Assembly: GCF_003270085.1 (NCBI RefSeq)
Contig: NZ_QFDQ01000094.1
Span: 1-58,310, forward strand
DNA from: Streptomyces triticisoli
Lineage (GTDB): Bacteria > Actinomycetota > Actinomycetes > Streptomycetales > Streptomycetaceae
DNA: 58,310 nucleotides
Reading direction: 5' to 3'
The translations under genes and the position numbers were made by a program. Under the pieces are notes generated by a model that saw only the letters and a list, made by a program, of their open reading frames with translations, was not told the DNA's origin and did no database searches. Of this stretch, positions 11,857-20,305 are shown in pieces; within the stretch, counting starts at the first letter, position 1, and the number at the start of each line of letters is the position of its first letter.

Positions 11857-12645
11857 ATGCGCACCGCCCTGTTCCAGAGCTCCGGCCGACCCGGCTCCGC
11901 CGCCGAGAACCTCAAGGTCCTCGACGACGCCGCCGGCCGCGCCGCCGCCGCGGGCGCCGGGCTGCTGGCGACCTCGGAGATGTTCGTGACCGGGTACGCG
12001 ATCGGCGACGACGTCGGCCGCCTGGCCGAGCCCGCCGACGGCGACTGGGCGGACACCGTGGCGGCGACGGCCACCCGGCACGGCCTGGCCGTCGCCTACA
12101 GCTACCCCGAACGAGACGGCGATGCGGTCTACAACTCCCTCCAGCTGATCTCCGCCGACGGAACCCGCCTCGCCAACTACCGCAAGACCCACCTGTACGG
12201 CGGCTTCGAGCGCGAGCAGTTCACCCCGGGCGAGCAGCCGGTCGTGCAGGCGGAGCTCAACGGTCTGACCGTCGGTCTGGTCGTCTGCTACGACGTGGAG
12301 TTCCCGGAGAACGTGCGCGCCCACGCGCTGGCCGGCACCGATCTCCTCATCGTTCCGACGGCGCTGATGCACCCGTTCCAGTTCGTCGCCGAGGCCCTCG
12401 TGCCGGTGCGCGCCTTCGAGAACCAGATGTACATCGCCTACGTCAACCGGGTCGGCCCCGAGGCCGAGTTCGAGTTCGTCGGACTCTCCACGCTCGCCGG
12501 CCCCGACGGAGTCGCCCGCACCCGCGCCGGCCGGTCCGAGGAACTGGTCGTCGCCGACGCCGACCCCGCCCTCCTCGCCGCCTCCCGCGAGACCAACCCG
12601 TATCTGGAGAGCCGCCGCCCCGGCCTGTACGGGTCCCTGGTCTGA
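11857..12645 (+). CDS. Carbon-nitrogen hydrolase (nitrilase superfamily amidase)
   Basis: The 262-aa enzyme has the Glu-Lys-Cys triad of the superfamily: Glu41 (TSEMFVTGY), Lys110 (NYRKTHLYG) and Cys144 (VVCYDVEFPE). Length and motifs fit a simple aliphatic/aryl amidase rather than NAD synthetase or beta-ureidopropionase. ATG at 11857 begins the conserved RTALFQ strand. A flavin amine oxidase gene starts 48 bp downstream in the same direction. If that enzyme decarboxylates an amino acid to an amide, as tryptophan and phenylalanine monooxygenases do, this amidase would hydrolyse the product to the acid and ammonia. That link is inference. Confidence 0.88.
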   Translation: MRTALFQSSGRPGSAAENLKVLDDAAGRAAAAGAGLLATSEMFVTGYAIGDDVGRLAEPADGDWADTVAATATRHGLAVAYSYPERDGDAVYNSLQLISADGTRLANYRKTHLYGGFEREQFTPGEQPVVQAELNGLTVGLVVCYDVEFPENVRAHALAGTDLLIVPTALMHPFQFVAEALVPVRAFENQMYIAYVNRVGPEAEFEFVGLSTLAGPDGVARTRAGRSEELVVADADPALLAASRETNPYLESRRPGLYGSLV

Positions 12646-12693
12646 CCCCCGTACCTTTCCCCCCTCACGTTCCGCGCAAGGAGTCCGTACCCC

Positions 12694-14406
12694 ATGACGT
12701 CCACGGTGCCCAACGCCGTCGAGCACGCAGACGAGCAGCAGCCGCCGATCACCATGTTCGGCCCGGACTTCCCGTACGCGTACGACGACTTCCTCGCCCA
12801 CCCGGCGGGCCTCGGCCAGATCCCCGCCACCGAGCACGGCACCGAGGTCGCGGTCATCGGCGGCGGTCTGTCCGGCATCGTCGCCGCCTACGAGCTGATG
12901 AAGATGGGCCTGAAGCCCGTCGTCCACGAGGCAGACCGGATCGGCGGCCGGCTGCGCACCGTCGGCTTCGAGGGGTGCGACGAGTCGCTGACCGCCGAGA
13001 TGGGCGCCATGCGCTTCCCGCCGTCCTCCACCGCCCTGCAGCACTACATCGACCTGGTGGGCCTGCAGACCCGGCCCTTCCCCAACCCGCTGGCCGAGGC
13101 GACCCCGTCGACCGTCGTCGACCTCAAGGGCGAGACGCACTACGCCGAGACCATCGACGACCTGCCGCAGGTCTACCGGGACGTGGCCGACGCCTGGAAC
13201 AGATGCCTGGAGGAGGGCGCCGACTTCTCCGACATGAACCGCGCCATGCGCGAGCGGGACGTGCCGCGCATCCGCGAGATCTGGTCCCGGCTCGTCGAGA
13301 AGCTCGACAACCAGACCTTCTACGGGTTCCTGTGCGACTCCGAGGCCTTCAAGTCCTTCCGGCACCGGGAGATCTTCGGCCAGGTCGGCTTCGGCACCGG
13401 CGGCTGGGACACCGACTTCCCCAACTCCATCCTGGAGATCCTGCGCGTCGTCTACGCCGAGGCCGACGACCACCACCGCAGCATCGTCGGCGGCTCCCAG
13501 CAACTGCCGCTCAGGCTCTGGGAGCGCGAGCCGGAGAAGATCGTGCACTGGCCGTACGGCACCTCGCTGAAGTCGCTGCACGTCGGCGGCGAACCGCGCC
13601 CGGCCGTCACCCGGCTGCACCGCACCGCGGGCAACCGGATCACCGTGACGGACGCGGGCGGTGACATCCGCACCTACCGGGCGGCCGTCTTCACCGCCCA
13701 GTCCTGGCTGCTGCTGTCCAAGGTCCAGTGCGACGACGAACTCTTCCCCATCGACCACTGGACCGCGATCGAGCGCACCCACTACATGGAGTCCAGCAAG
13801 CTCTTCGTCCCCGTCGACCGGCCGTTCTGGCTGGACGAGGCCGTCGACGACAGGGGAAATCCGACGGGGCGGGACGTCATGTCGATGACGCTCACCGACC
13901 GCATGACCCGCGGCACCTACCTCCTCGACAACGGCCTGGACAGGCCCGCCGTGATCTGTCTGTCGTACACCTGGTGCGACGACAGCCTCAAGTGGCTGCC
14001 GCTGTCCGCCGACGAGCGGATGGAGGTGATGCTGAAGTCGCTGTCGGAGATCTACCCGAAGGTCGACATCAGGAAGCACGTCATCGGCAACCCGGTGACC
14101 GTCTCCTGGGAGAACGAGCCCTGGTTCATGGGCGCGTTCAAGGCCAACCTGCCCGGCCACTACCGCTACCAGCGGCGCCTGTTCACCCACTTCATGCAGG
14201 ACCGGCTGCCCGAGGACAAACGGGGCATCTTCCTGGCCGGCGACGACATCTCCTGGACGGCCGGCTGGGCCGAGGGCGCCGTCCAGACCGCGCTGAACGC
14301 GGTCTGGGGCGTCATGCACCACCTCGGCGGCAGCACCGACCCGGCCAACCCCGGCCCGGGCGACGTCTACGACGAGCTCGCGCCCGTCGAACTCCCCGAG
14401 GACTGA
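12694..14406 (+). CDS. Flavin monoamine oxidase / amino-acid monooxygenase
   Basis: This 570-aa FAD enzyme has the dinucleotide motif VAVIGGGLSGIVAAYEL (about residues 51-67), the FAD ribose motif RIGGRLRT near 84, and the C-terminal FAD-binding GDDISWTAGWAEGAVQTAL (about 511-529). An 50-residue N-terminal extension precedes the FAD fold, as in bacterial tryptophan/phenylalanine 2-monooxygenases and L-amino-acid oxidases. No signal peptide is seen. It is probably co-transcribed with the upstream amidase, suggesting conversion of an amino acid to an amide and then an acid. The exact substrate cannot be told from sequence; a plain amine oxidase is possible. Confidence 0.85.
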   Translation: MTSTVPNAVEHADEQQPPITMFGPDFPYAYDDFLAHPAGLGQIPATEHGTEVAVIGGGLSGIVAAYELMKMGLKPVVHEADRIGGRLRTVGFEGCDESLTAEMGAMRFPPSSTALQHYIDLVGLQTRPFPNPLAEATPSTVVDLKGETHYAETIDDLPQVYRDVADAWNRCLEEGADFSDMNRAMRERDVPRIREIWSRLVEKLDNQTFYGFLCDSEAFKSFRHREIFGQVGFGTGGWDTDFPNSILEILRVVYAEADDHHRSIVGGSQQLPLRLWEREPEKIVHWPYGTSLKSLHVGGEPRPAVTRLHRTAGNRITVTDAGGDIRTYRAAVFTAQSWLLLSKVQCDDELFPIDHWTAIERTHYMESSKLFVPVDRPFWLDEAVDDRGNPTGRDVMSMTLTDRMTRGTYLLDNGLDRPAVICLSYTWCDDSLKWLPLSADERMEVMLKSLSEIYPKVDIRKHVIGNPVTVSWENEPWFMGAFKANLPGHYRYQRRLFTHFMQDRLPEDKRGIFLAGDDISWTAGWAEGAVQTALNAVWGVMHHLGGSTDPANPGPGDVYDELAPVELPED

Positions 14407-14427
14407 CGCACGTCTCCGCGCGGACGG

Positions 14428-15357
14428 TCAGATCCCGGCCGCCCGCGCCTTCTCGTACACCTCCGCGGCGACGTCCTTGAGCTCCTCGGCGTCGCGCGCG
14501 GTGCCCTGCAGGTCGACCAGGATCTCCTCCAGGCCGATCGCCGCGTGCGCGTGCAGGTCCTCGACGATCTGGTCGGCGTTGCCCTGGAAGGGGCGGCGGC
14601 CGGCGCCGTCGTGGGCCTTGGCCGAGTACGCCGGGTTCACGCGCAGCACCGTCTGGATCGGCTGCCGCCGGCCCCGCTCGGCGGCCAGGTCCCGCAACGC
14701 CTGCCACTGGCTCGCGATCTGCTCCACGCCCACGCCCACCGGCAGCCAGCCGTCGGCGTGCTCCACGAGCCGCTCCCGTGCCCTGCGGGTGCTCGCGGCC
14801 AGCAGGATCGGGATGGGCCGGGCGGGCTTGGGGCCGACCACGGCCGACCCGATCTTCGTGATCCGGCCGTCGTAGCGCACCGGGTCCGGTCCCCACACGG
14901 CCCGGCAGACATCGATGATCTCGTCCAGCACCTGGCCGCGCTCCCTGATCGGCCGGAACCCCGAGGCCGCGTACTCGTCCAGGGACCAGCCCGTGCCGAA
15001 GCCGGCGACCACCCGGCCGCCGCTGGCCGCGTCCAGCGAGGCGAGGGCCTTGGCGAGCTGGAACGGCACGTGCAGCGGCGCGACCAGCACACTGCTGCCC
15101 AGCCGGACCCGCTCGGTGGCCGCCGCGGCCAGGGCGAGCGTGACCAGCGGGTCGGCCACGTGCCGGTAGGAGTCGGGCCAGGGCAGGCCCTCGACGCCGT
15201 ACAGCCCCTGGGTGGCGGGCTCCGGGAACAGGGCCCGCTCGTACACCCACACGCTGTCGTAGCCGATGCGCTCCGCGGTGCGTGCCACATCGGGCACGTC
15301 CCTGCCGAGGTGGTACTGCCGATTCTGCGGAAGGCCGAGTCCCAGACGGGTCGCCAT
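14428..15357 (-). CDS. LLM-class F420-dependent oxidoreductase
   Basis: The 309-aa TIM-barrel protein belongs to the luciferase-like monooxygenase superfamily. It opens with RLGLGLPQNR, has GYDSVWVYERALFP near residues 33-46, VRLGSSVLVAPLH, and GGRVVAGFGTGWSLDEYAASG, all typical of F420-dependent members. ATG at 15357 is supported by AAGGAG 9 bases upstream. It converges with the amine oxidase, only 21 bp apart. The substrate is unknown. Confidence 0.88.
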   Translation of the reverse strand: MATRLGLGLPQNRQYHLGRDVPDVARTAERIGYDSVWVYERALFPEPATQGLYGVEGLPWPDSYRHVADPLVTLALAAAATERVRLGSSVLVAPLHVPFQLAKALASLDAASGGRVVAGFGTGWSLDEYAASGFRPIRERGQVLDEIIDVCRAVWGPDPVRYDGRITKIGSAVVGPKPARPIPILLAASTRRARERLVEHADGWLPVGVGVEQIASQWQALRDLAAERGRRQPIQTVLRVNPAYSAKAHDGAGRRPFQGNADQIVEDLHAHAAIGLEEILVDLQGTARDAEELKDVAAEVYEKARAAGI

Positions 15358-15409
15358 GCCGGTGCGCTCCTTCGTGATCGTCAGTGTCCCCCGGGGCAAC
15401 GTACAGTGA

Positions 15410-16156
15410 TCACAAGGGAGTTCCGGGGAGGTCCCGTGGAGGATGTCCGGATCGGTCCGGCAGCGGGGTGAGCATCATCCGGCCGGCGAAGCCGACCGCG
15501 GCGTCCAGCCGCTGGGCGAAGTCCTCGGCCACATCGGGCAGTCGGCGCAGCGCCCACAGCGACCGAGCCGCCGACCAGGCGGCCTCCCGTGCCCGCTCCA
15601 GGCTCCACGCGCCGAGCAGATGGGTGAGCGGATCGGCGATCCGCAGCAGACCGGGCCCCGGCGTCAACTCCTCGCGGACCCGTTCCTCCAACGCCAGGAG
15701 GAGGTCGCCCACACGGTCGAACTCGCCCTCCACGTCGGCCGGTTCGCACCGCAGCGCACGGCAGGTGTCCACCACGGCGAGCGCCAGGTCGTGCCCGATG
15801 TGCGCGTTGAGGGCCGCCAGCGCGAACTGCGAGGGCCGTACGCCGGGATGGAGGCGCGACTCCAGCAGCGGCCGCCAGCAGGCCGGCGCCCGCCGCCCCT
15901 CGGCCGCCGCGTCCACGGCGGCGAGGTACCGCTCGGCACAGCGTACGTCCAGCGGGGTGGCGGCCGGGGTGGCGCCGGACCTGGCGGCCGGGATGGCGCC
16001 GGACCGCCGTGCGGCCGTCCCGGTGACGCCGAGGTAGACGCGGTTGAAGACCGCGACCCCGTCGCGCTCGGGCAGCGCGACGGCCAGGTCGCGCATCCGG
16101 GCGACGACCGCCTCCACGGTGACCGGGCCGCGGGTGAGTTGTGCCGATTGCCCCAT
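15410..16156 (-). CDS. DUF5995 family protein
   Basis: This 248-aa cytoplasmic protein resembles DUF5995: VEAVVARMRDL, DGVAVFNRVYLGVT near residues 33-46, and the central PSQFALAALNAHIGHDLALAVVDTC with conserved His that gives a helical all-alpha look. No catalytic role is known to me. ATG at 16156 has no clear Shine-Dalgarno and a possible -10 (TAATCC) sits 17 bases upstream, so the mRNA may be nearly leaderless. It diverges from the GH6 gene across 109 bp. Confidence 0.8.
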   Translation of the reverse strand: MGQSAQLTRGPVTVEAVVARMRDLAVALPERDGVAVFNRVYLGVTGTAARRSGAIPAARSGATPAATPLDVRCAERYLAAVDAAAEGRRAPACWRPLLESRLHPGVRPSQFALAALNAHIGHDLALAVVDTCRALRCEPADVEGEFDRVGDLLLALEERVREELTPGPGLLRIADPLTHLLGAWSLERAREAAWSAARSLWALRRLPDVAEDFAQRLDAAVGFAGRMMLTPLPDRSGHPPRDLPGTPL

Positions 16157-16265
16157 GGGGGCAGCGTCCCAGGATTAGGCTGACCCGGGTGCCGACGGGC
16201 CCGACGCTTCCCCGGAACGGGGGAACGCGCCCGTCGCACGGAACGAGCAGAGGGGGAGCGGTACC

Positions 16266-17459
16266 GTGTCAGGCTCGCGTGCCCGGCGCCCGGCCGCCCG
16301 CAGGGCCGAGCGCGGGCGCTCCGCCCTGGTCGCGGTCGCGGCCGTGGTGGTGGCGGCCGGGACGGCCACCGGGATGATGTCGGCGCTCGGCGCCGGGACC
16401 GAGGCGGACACGGCCGGATCCCGGCCGGCCGCCACGTCGAGCCTGGTGCCTCTGCCGGCCCCGTCCCCGACGGCCATGGTGCCCGCCGTCTCGTCCCCGC
16501 CCCCATCCCCTTCCGCGTCTCCGTCCGCCTCGTCGAGTACGCGCGCGCGTCCGAGGCCGTCCGGCACCGGCGCGGCCGGGAGGCGACGGGCCCCCGCCGT
16601 GTCCTCCCGGCTCTACCGCCACCCCGACTCCCAGGTGCTCGACTGGGTCCGAGCCCATCCCGGCGACCCGCGCACCCCGGTCATCGCCTCCCGCGTCGCC
16701 GCCCACCCGGCCGCGGTGTGGTTCGCCGACTACACGCCGTCGACGATCACCACGCGGGTCCGTGCGGTCACCTCCGCCGCGGGCACCAGGGTGCCCGTCC
16801 TCGTGCCGTACGCGATCCCGGACCGCGACTGCGGCGGCGCGTCCGAGGGCGGCGCGCCCGACCTGAGGGCCTACGACGCCTGGATCGACGCCTTCGCGGC
16901 CGGGCTCGGCTCGGGCGAGGTCGTCGTCGTGCTGGAGCCGGACTCCGTCGCCCAGTCCGACTGCCTCTCCGGGGCCGGGCGGGCCGGCCGCTTCGCGTCG
17001 CTGGCCCGCGCGGGACGCGTCCTGAAGGCCGCGAACCCGCACGCGCGCGTGTACTACGACGCCGGGCACTCCCACTGGAACTCCGCCCAGCGGCAGGCGG
17101 CCCTGCTGAAACAGGCGGGCGCGGCCTCGCCCGCCTCCTCCGACGGGGTCTTCAGCAACGTGTCCAACTTCCGCGCCACCGCCGACGAGATCGCCTACGA
17201 CCGCCGGGTCCTCGACGCCCTCGGCGGCCCCGCGGGTCTGGGCGCCGTGATCGACACCAGCCGCAACGGCAACGGCGCCCCGCCCGACGGCCAGTGGTGC
17301 GACCCGCCCGGCCGCAGGATCGGCCGGGCGCCGTCCCTGGCCACGGGCGAGGCGAGGATCGAGGCCTACCTGTGGGTGAAGGTGCCGGGGGAGTCGGACG
17401 GCTGCAGGGGCGAGCCGGGGACGTTCACCCCGTCGTACGCCTACGACTTGGCGCGCTGA
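16266..17459 (+). CDS. Secreted GH6 endo-1,4-beta-glucanase
   Basis: The 397-aa protein begins with an Arg-rich segment and a hydrophobic helix (about residues 20-42), then a Pro/Ser/Thr linker to about residue 110. The GH6 catalytic domain follows, with PYAIPDRDCGG (first signature, Asp and Cys), VLEPDSVAQSDC (second signature, catalytic acid Asp), SNVSNFR, DTSRNGNG and AYLWVKVPGESDG. It should cleave cellulose by inversion outside the cell; no separate cellulose-binding module is present. GTG at 16266 follows GGGGGAG. Its last 19 bp overlap the end of the convergent uraA gene. Confidence 0.92.
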   Translation: MSGSRARRPAARRAERGRSALVAVAAVVVAAGTATGMMSALGAGTEADTAGSRPAATSSLVPLPAPSPTAMVPAVSSPPPSPSASPSASSSTRARPRPSGTGAAGRRRAPAVSSRLYRHPDSQVLDWVRAHPGDPRTPVIASRVAAHPAAVWFADYTPSTITTRVRAVTSAAGTRVPVLVPYAIPDRDCGGASEGGAPDLRAYDAWIDAFAAGLGSGEVVVVLEPDSVAQSDCLSGAGRAGRFASLARAGRVLKAANPHARVYYDAGHSHWNSAQRQAALLKQAGAASPASSDGVFSNVSNFRATADEIAYDRRVLDALGGPAGLGAVIDTSRNGNGAPPDGQWCDPPGRRIGRAPSLATGEARIEAYLWVKVPGESDGCRGEPGTFTPSYAYDLAR

Positions 17460-18841
17460 GTGTCCTCGGTCTCCTCGCTGTACGACGACGTGCCCTCGTC
17501 CAGCAGCGGCTCCTGCTTCTTGAGATGGGCGGGGGCGAACGCGCGCAGCGCGTGGTACCCGGTGATGACCACCAGGGTGCCGAGCGCGATGCCGCTGAGG
17601 GAGAAGGTGTCGGTGAACTTCATGGTGACGTTGCCGACGCCGATGATGATGCCCGCCGCGGCCGGCACCAGGTTCAGCGGGTTGCGCAGATCGACCTTGG
17701 CGTTGATCCATATCTGCGCGCCGAGCAGTCCGATCATGCCGTACAGGATGACGGTGATGCCGCCGAGCACTCCGCCCGGGATCGCGGCCACGATCGCGCC
17801 GAACTTGGGACAGACGCCGAACAGCAGCGCGAAGCCGGCGGCGGCCCAGTACGCGGCGGTGGAGTAGACGCGGGTCGCGGCCATCACGCCGATGTTCTCG
17901 GAGTACGTGGTGTTGGGCGGACCGCCCACGGCCGTCGACAGCATGGAGGCGGCGCCGTCCGCCGAGATCGCGGTGCCGAGCTTGTCGTCCAGCGGATCGC
18001 CGGTCATCTCGCCGACCGCCTTCACGTGCCCGGTGTTCTCCGCGATGAGCGCGATGACGACGGGCAGCGCGACCAGGATCGCCGACCACTCGAACGACGG
18101 GCCGTGGAAGGACGGCAGCCCGATCCAGTCGGCCTTGCCGACGCCGGAGAGGTCCAGGCGCCAGTGGTCGGTGAGCCTTCCGCTCGCGTCCACCGAGTGG
18201 ATCTTGCCGAAGATCCGGTCGAAGGCCCAGGAGATGCCGTAGCCGAAGACCAGCCCGAGGAAGATCGCGATGCGGGACCAGAAACCGCGCAGGCAGACGA
18301 CGGCCAGCCCGGTGAACAGCATCACCAGCAGAGCCGTCCACTGGTCCTGCGGCCAGTAGGTGGAGGCGGTCACCGGGGCCAGGTTGAAGCCGATCAGCAT
18401 GACGACCGCGCCGGTGACGATCGGCGGCATCGAGGCATGGATGATCCGCGCCCCGAAGCGCTGCACGGCGAGGCCAGCCAGGAACATCGCGACGCCGACG
18501 ACGAAGACCGCGCCGGTCACGGTCGCGCTCGTGCCGCCGCTCGCCCGGATGGCCGCGGCGACGCCCACGAAGGACAGGGAACAGCCCAGATAACTGGGGA
18601 TCCGGCCGCGGGTGGCCAGCAGGAAGATCACGGTCGCGGCGCCCGACATCATGATCGCGAGGTTGGGGTCGAGGCCCATCAGCACGGGGGCGACGAAGGA
18701 CGCGCCGAACATGGCCACGACGTGCTGGGCGCCGAGTCCTGCCGTGCGGGGCCAGGAGAGCCGTTCGTCGGGCCGGACGACCGCCCCGGGTGCGGGTGTC
18801 CGTCCGTCACCGTGCAGCTTCCAGCGCACGCCGAGGTCCAT
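17441..18841 (-). CDS. uraA: Uracil/xanthine permease (NCS2 family)
   Basis: The 466-aa integral membrane protein has about 12-14 hydrophobic segments and NCS2 hallmarks: GAQHVVAMFGASFVAPVLMG near residues 36-55 with the conserved QH, LIAENTGHVKAVGEMTG with the substrate-binding Glu, and GGPPNTTYSENIGVMAATRVYS. The usual function is proton-coupled uracil uptake for salvage. The N-terminal 30 residues are cytoplasmic. ATG at 18841 follows a weak GAGAAAG. It overlaps the GH6 gene by 19 bp tail to tail. Confidence 0.93.
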   Translation of the reverse strand: MDLGVRWKLHGDGRTPAPGAVVRPDERLSWPRTAGLGAQHVVAMFGASFVAPVLMGLDPNLAIMMSGAATVIFLLATRGRIPSYLGCSLSFVGVAAAIRASGGTSATVTGAVFVVGVAMFLAGLAVQRFGARIIHASMPPIVTGAVVMLIGFNLAPVTASTYWPQDQWTALLVMLFTGLAVVCLRGFWSRIAIFLGLVFGYGISWAFDRIFGKIHSVDASGRLTDHWRLDLSGVGKADWIGLPSFHGPSFEWSAILVALPVVIALIAENTGHVKAVGEMTGDPLDDKLGTAISADGAASMLSTAVGGPPNTTYSENIGVMAATRVYSTAAYWAAAGFALLFGVCPKFGAIVAAIPGGVLGGITVILYGMIGLLGAQIWINAKVDLRNPLNLVPAAAGIIIGVGNVTMKFTDTFSLSGIALGTLVVITGYHALRAFAPAHLKKQEPLLDEGTSSYSEETEDTQRAKS

Positions 18842-18956
18842 GGTGGGGTTTCGCTTTCTCGCTGTATGAAGACTGTCCGAACCATTGTCGGGGGTGCCTG
18901 GGGGTCCTTCGTCCCCGCGGTCCCGGTCGAGCTCGCGCGGACCCGGAGCCGGAGAG

Positions 18957-20168
18957 TCAGGGCCGCGGGTCGGGAACCGCAGCGCTTGCGGCGCTGACCT
19001 CCGGCCGGTTGCGGTCGCCGGCCCTGAGCACCCCGGCGAAGCCGACGAGGCCGCAGGCCAGCAGCGCGACCAGGGCGAAGGAGACCACGAGGCTGGTCGC
19101 CTGGGCCAGTCCGCCGATCGCGCTCGGCGCGATCAGCCCGGAGGTGTAGGTGATGGTCGCGACGCCGGCGATGGCCTGGCTGGGGTTCGGCCCGCTGCGG
19201 CCGGCCGCGGCGAAGCACAGCGGCACGACGACCGCGATGCCGAGGCCCATCAGCGCGAATCCGGTCATCGCCACGGCGGGATGGCTCCCCAGGACGATGA
19301 GCAGGCCGCCGAGGACCGCCAGGACGCCGCTCGTCCGCACCGTGCGCACCGCGCCGAAGCGGTCCACCACCCGGTCGCCCGCGATCCGGGCGACGGCCAT
19401 GGTGAGCGTGAAGCCGGTGGTGCAGGCCGCCGCGAGACCGGCCGAGGCCTCCAGCTGGTCCCGCAGGTACACCGCCGACCAGTCCAGGCTCGCGCCCTCC
19501 GCGAACACCGCGCAGAACCCGACCGCGCCGATCAGCAGCGCCGACTTCGGCGGCAGCGCGAACCGCGGCGGCGGCTCCTCGTCCTCGGCGGGCTGCAGAT
19601 CGAGGACCCAGGCGCAGGCGGCCACGCCCAGCACGGTCAGCACGGCGGCGGCCAGGGCGTGGTGCAGCCGGGCGTCCGAGCCGAGGTGCGCGGCGACCGT
19701 GCCGGCCGCCGAGCCGACCAGGGCGCCCACGCTCCACATGCCGTGCAGACCGGACATGATCGAGCGGTCGAGCCGGCTCTCGACCTCCACACCGAGGGCG
19801 TTCATGGCGACGTCCGCCATGCCCGCCGTGGCGCCGTAGACGAACAGGCCGAGGCACAGGGTGAGGAGGTTCGGGGCCAGGGAGGGCAGGACGAGGGAGA
19901 GCGTCCACAGAGCGATCAGTCCGCGCAGTGCGTTGCGGGCGCCGAAGCGGTGGCTGATGCCGCCCGCGAGCGGCATCGCGAGGGAGGCGCCGAGAGCGGG
20001 GAACGCCAGCGCGAGCCCGAGTTGCCCGGGACTGAGCGAGGCGTGCTCCTGGATCCACGGCACGCGGGTCGCGAACGAGCCGGTGACGGCGCCATGCACG
20101 GCGAAGACGGCCGCGACGGCGTACCGGGCGCGCCGGACCTCGCGCTGCCGGTGGACCACTGCACTCAT
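18957..20168 (-). CDS. MFS transporter
   Basis: This 403-aa protein has about 12 transmembrane helices and the look of YbjJ/fucose-permease-like major facilitators: VHGAVTGSFATRVPWIQEH at the first helix, GISHRFGARNAL in the loop 2-3 motif, and GLHGMWSVGALVG in helix 5. ATG at 20168 is preceded by GGGAGGGG. It diverges from a ROK regulator gene and the two share a 137-bp region with a short inverted repeat, so the ROK protein may control it. Substrate unknown, perhaps a sugar. Confidence 0.88.
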   Translation of the reverse strand: MSAVVHRQREVRRARYAVAAVFAVHGAVTGSFATRVPWIQEHASLSPGQLGLALAFPALGASLAMPLAGGISHRFGARNALRGLIALWTLSLVLPSLAPNLLTLCLGLFVYGATAGMADVAMNALGVEVESRLDRSIMSGLHGMWSVGALVGSAAGTVAAHLGSDARLHHALAAAVLTVLGVAACAWVLDLQPAEDEEPPPRFALPPKSALLIGAVGFCAVFAEGASLDWSAVYLRDQLEASAGLAAACTTGFTLTMAVARIAGDRVVDRFGAVRTVRTSGVLAVLGGLLIVLGSHPAVAMTGFALMGLGIAVVVPLCFAAAGRSGPNPSQAIAGVATITYTSGLIAPSAIGGLAQATSLVVSFALVALLACGLVGFAGVLRAGDRNRPEVSAASAAVPDPRP

Positions 20169-20230
20169 TGTCCGGCCCCTCCCGGGCTGTGTGTCGCCAC
20201 GCCCCTGGCGTGAAACATGCCGACGCAAAC

Positions 20231-20251
20231 TATCAGGGAGCCTGCCTGATA
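20231..20251. promoter_or_regulatory. Inverted-repeat operator candidate in MFS/ROK intergenic region
   Basis: TATCAGG and CCTGATA, 7 bp apart, form a perfect inverted repeat inside an AT-rich patch unusual for this genome. It lies between divergent starts and is the natural candidate binding site of the adjacent ROK regulator. Confidence 0.5.
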
Positions 20252-20305
20252 AAAAACGGAAACACGGCCGCCCGGTGCGGTCCGCCGATCTGGGAGGATC
20301 CCGGC

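Noticed and set aside
11815..14322. 835-codon minus-strand open frame over the amidase and amine oxidase genes
   Set aside because: It is antisense to two genes with full catalytic motifs, has a low-complexity Gly/Val/Asp-rich translation and no ribosome site; a shadow of high-GC coding DNA.
16269..18341. Long minus-strand open frame across GH6 and uraA
   Set aside because: Its translation is Arg/Gly/Ala-rich without motifs, while GH6 and NCS2 signatures are unambiguous in the real frames.
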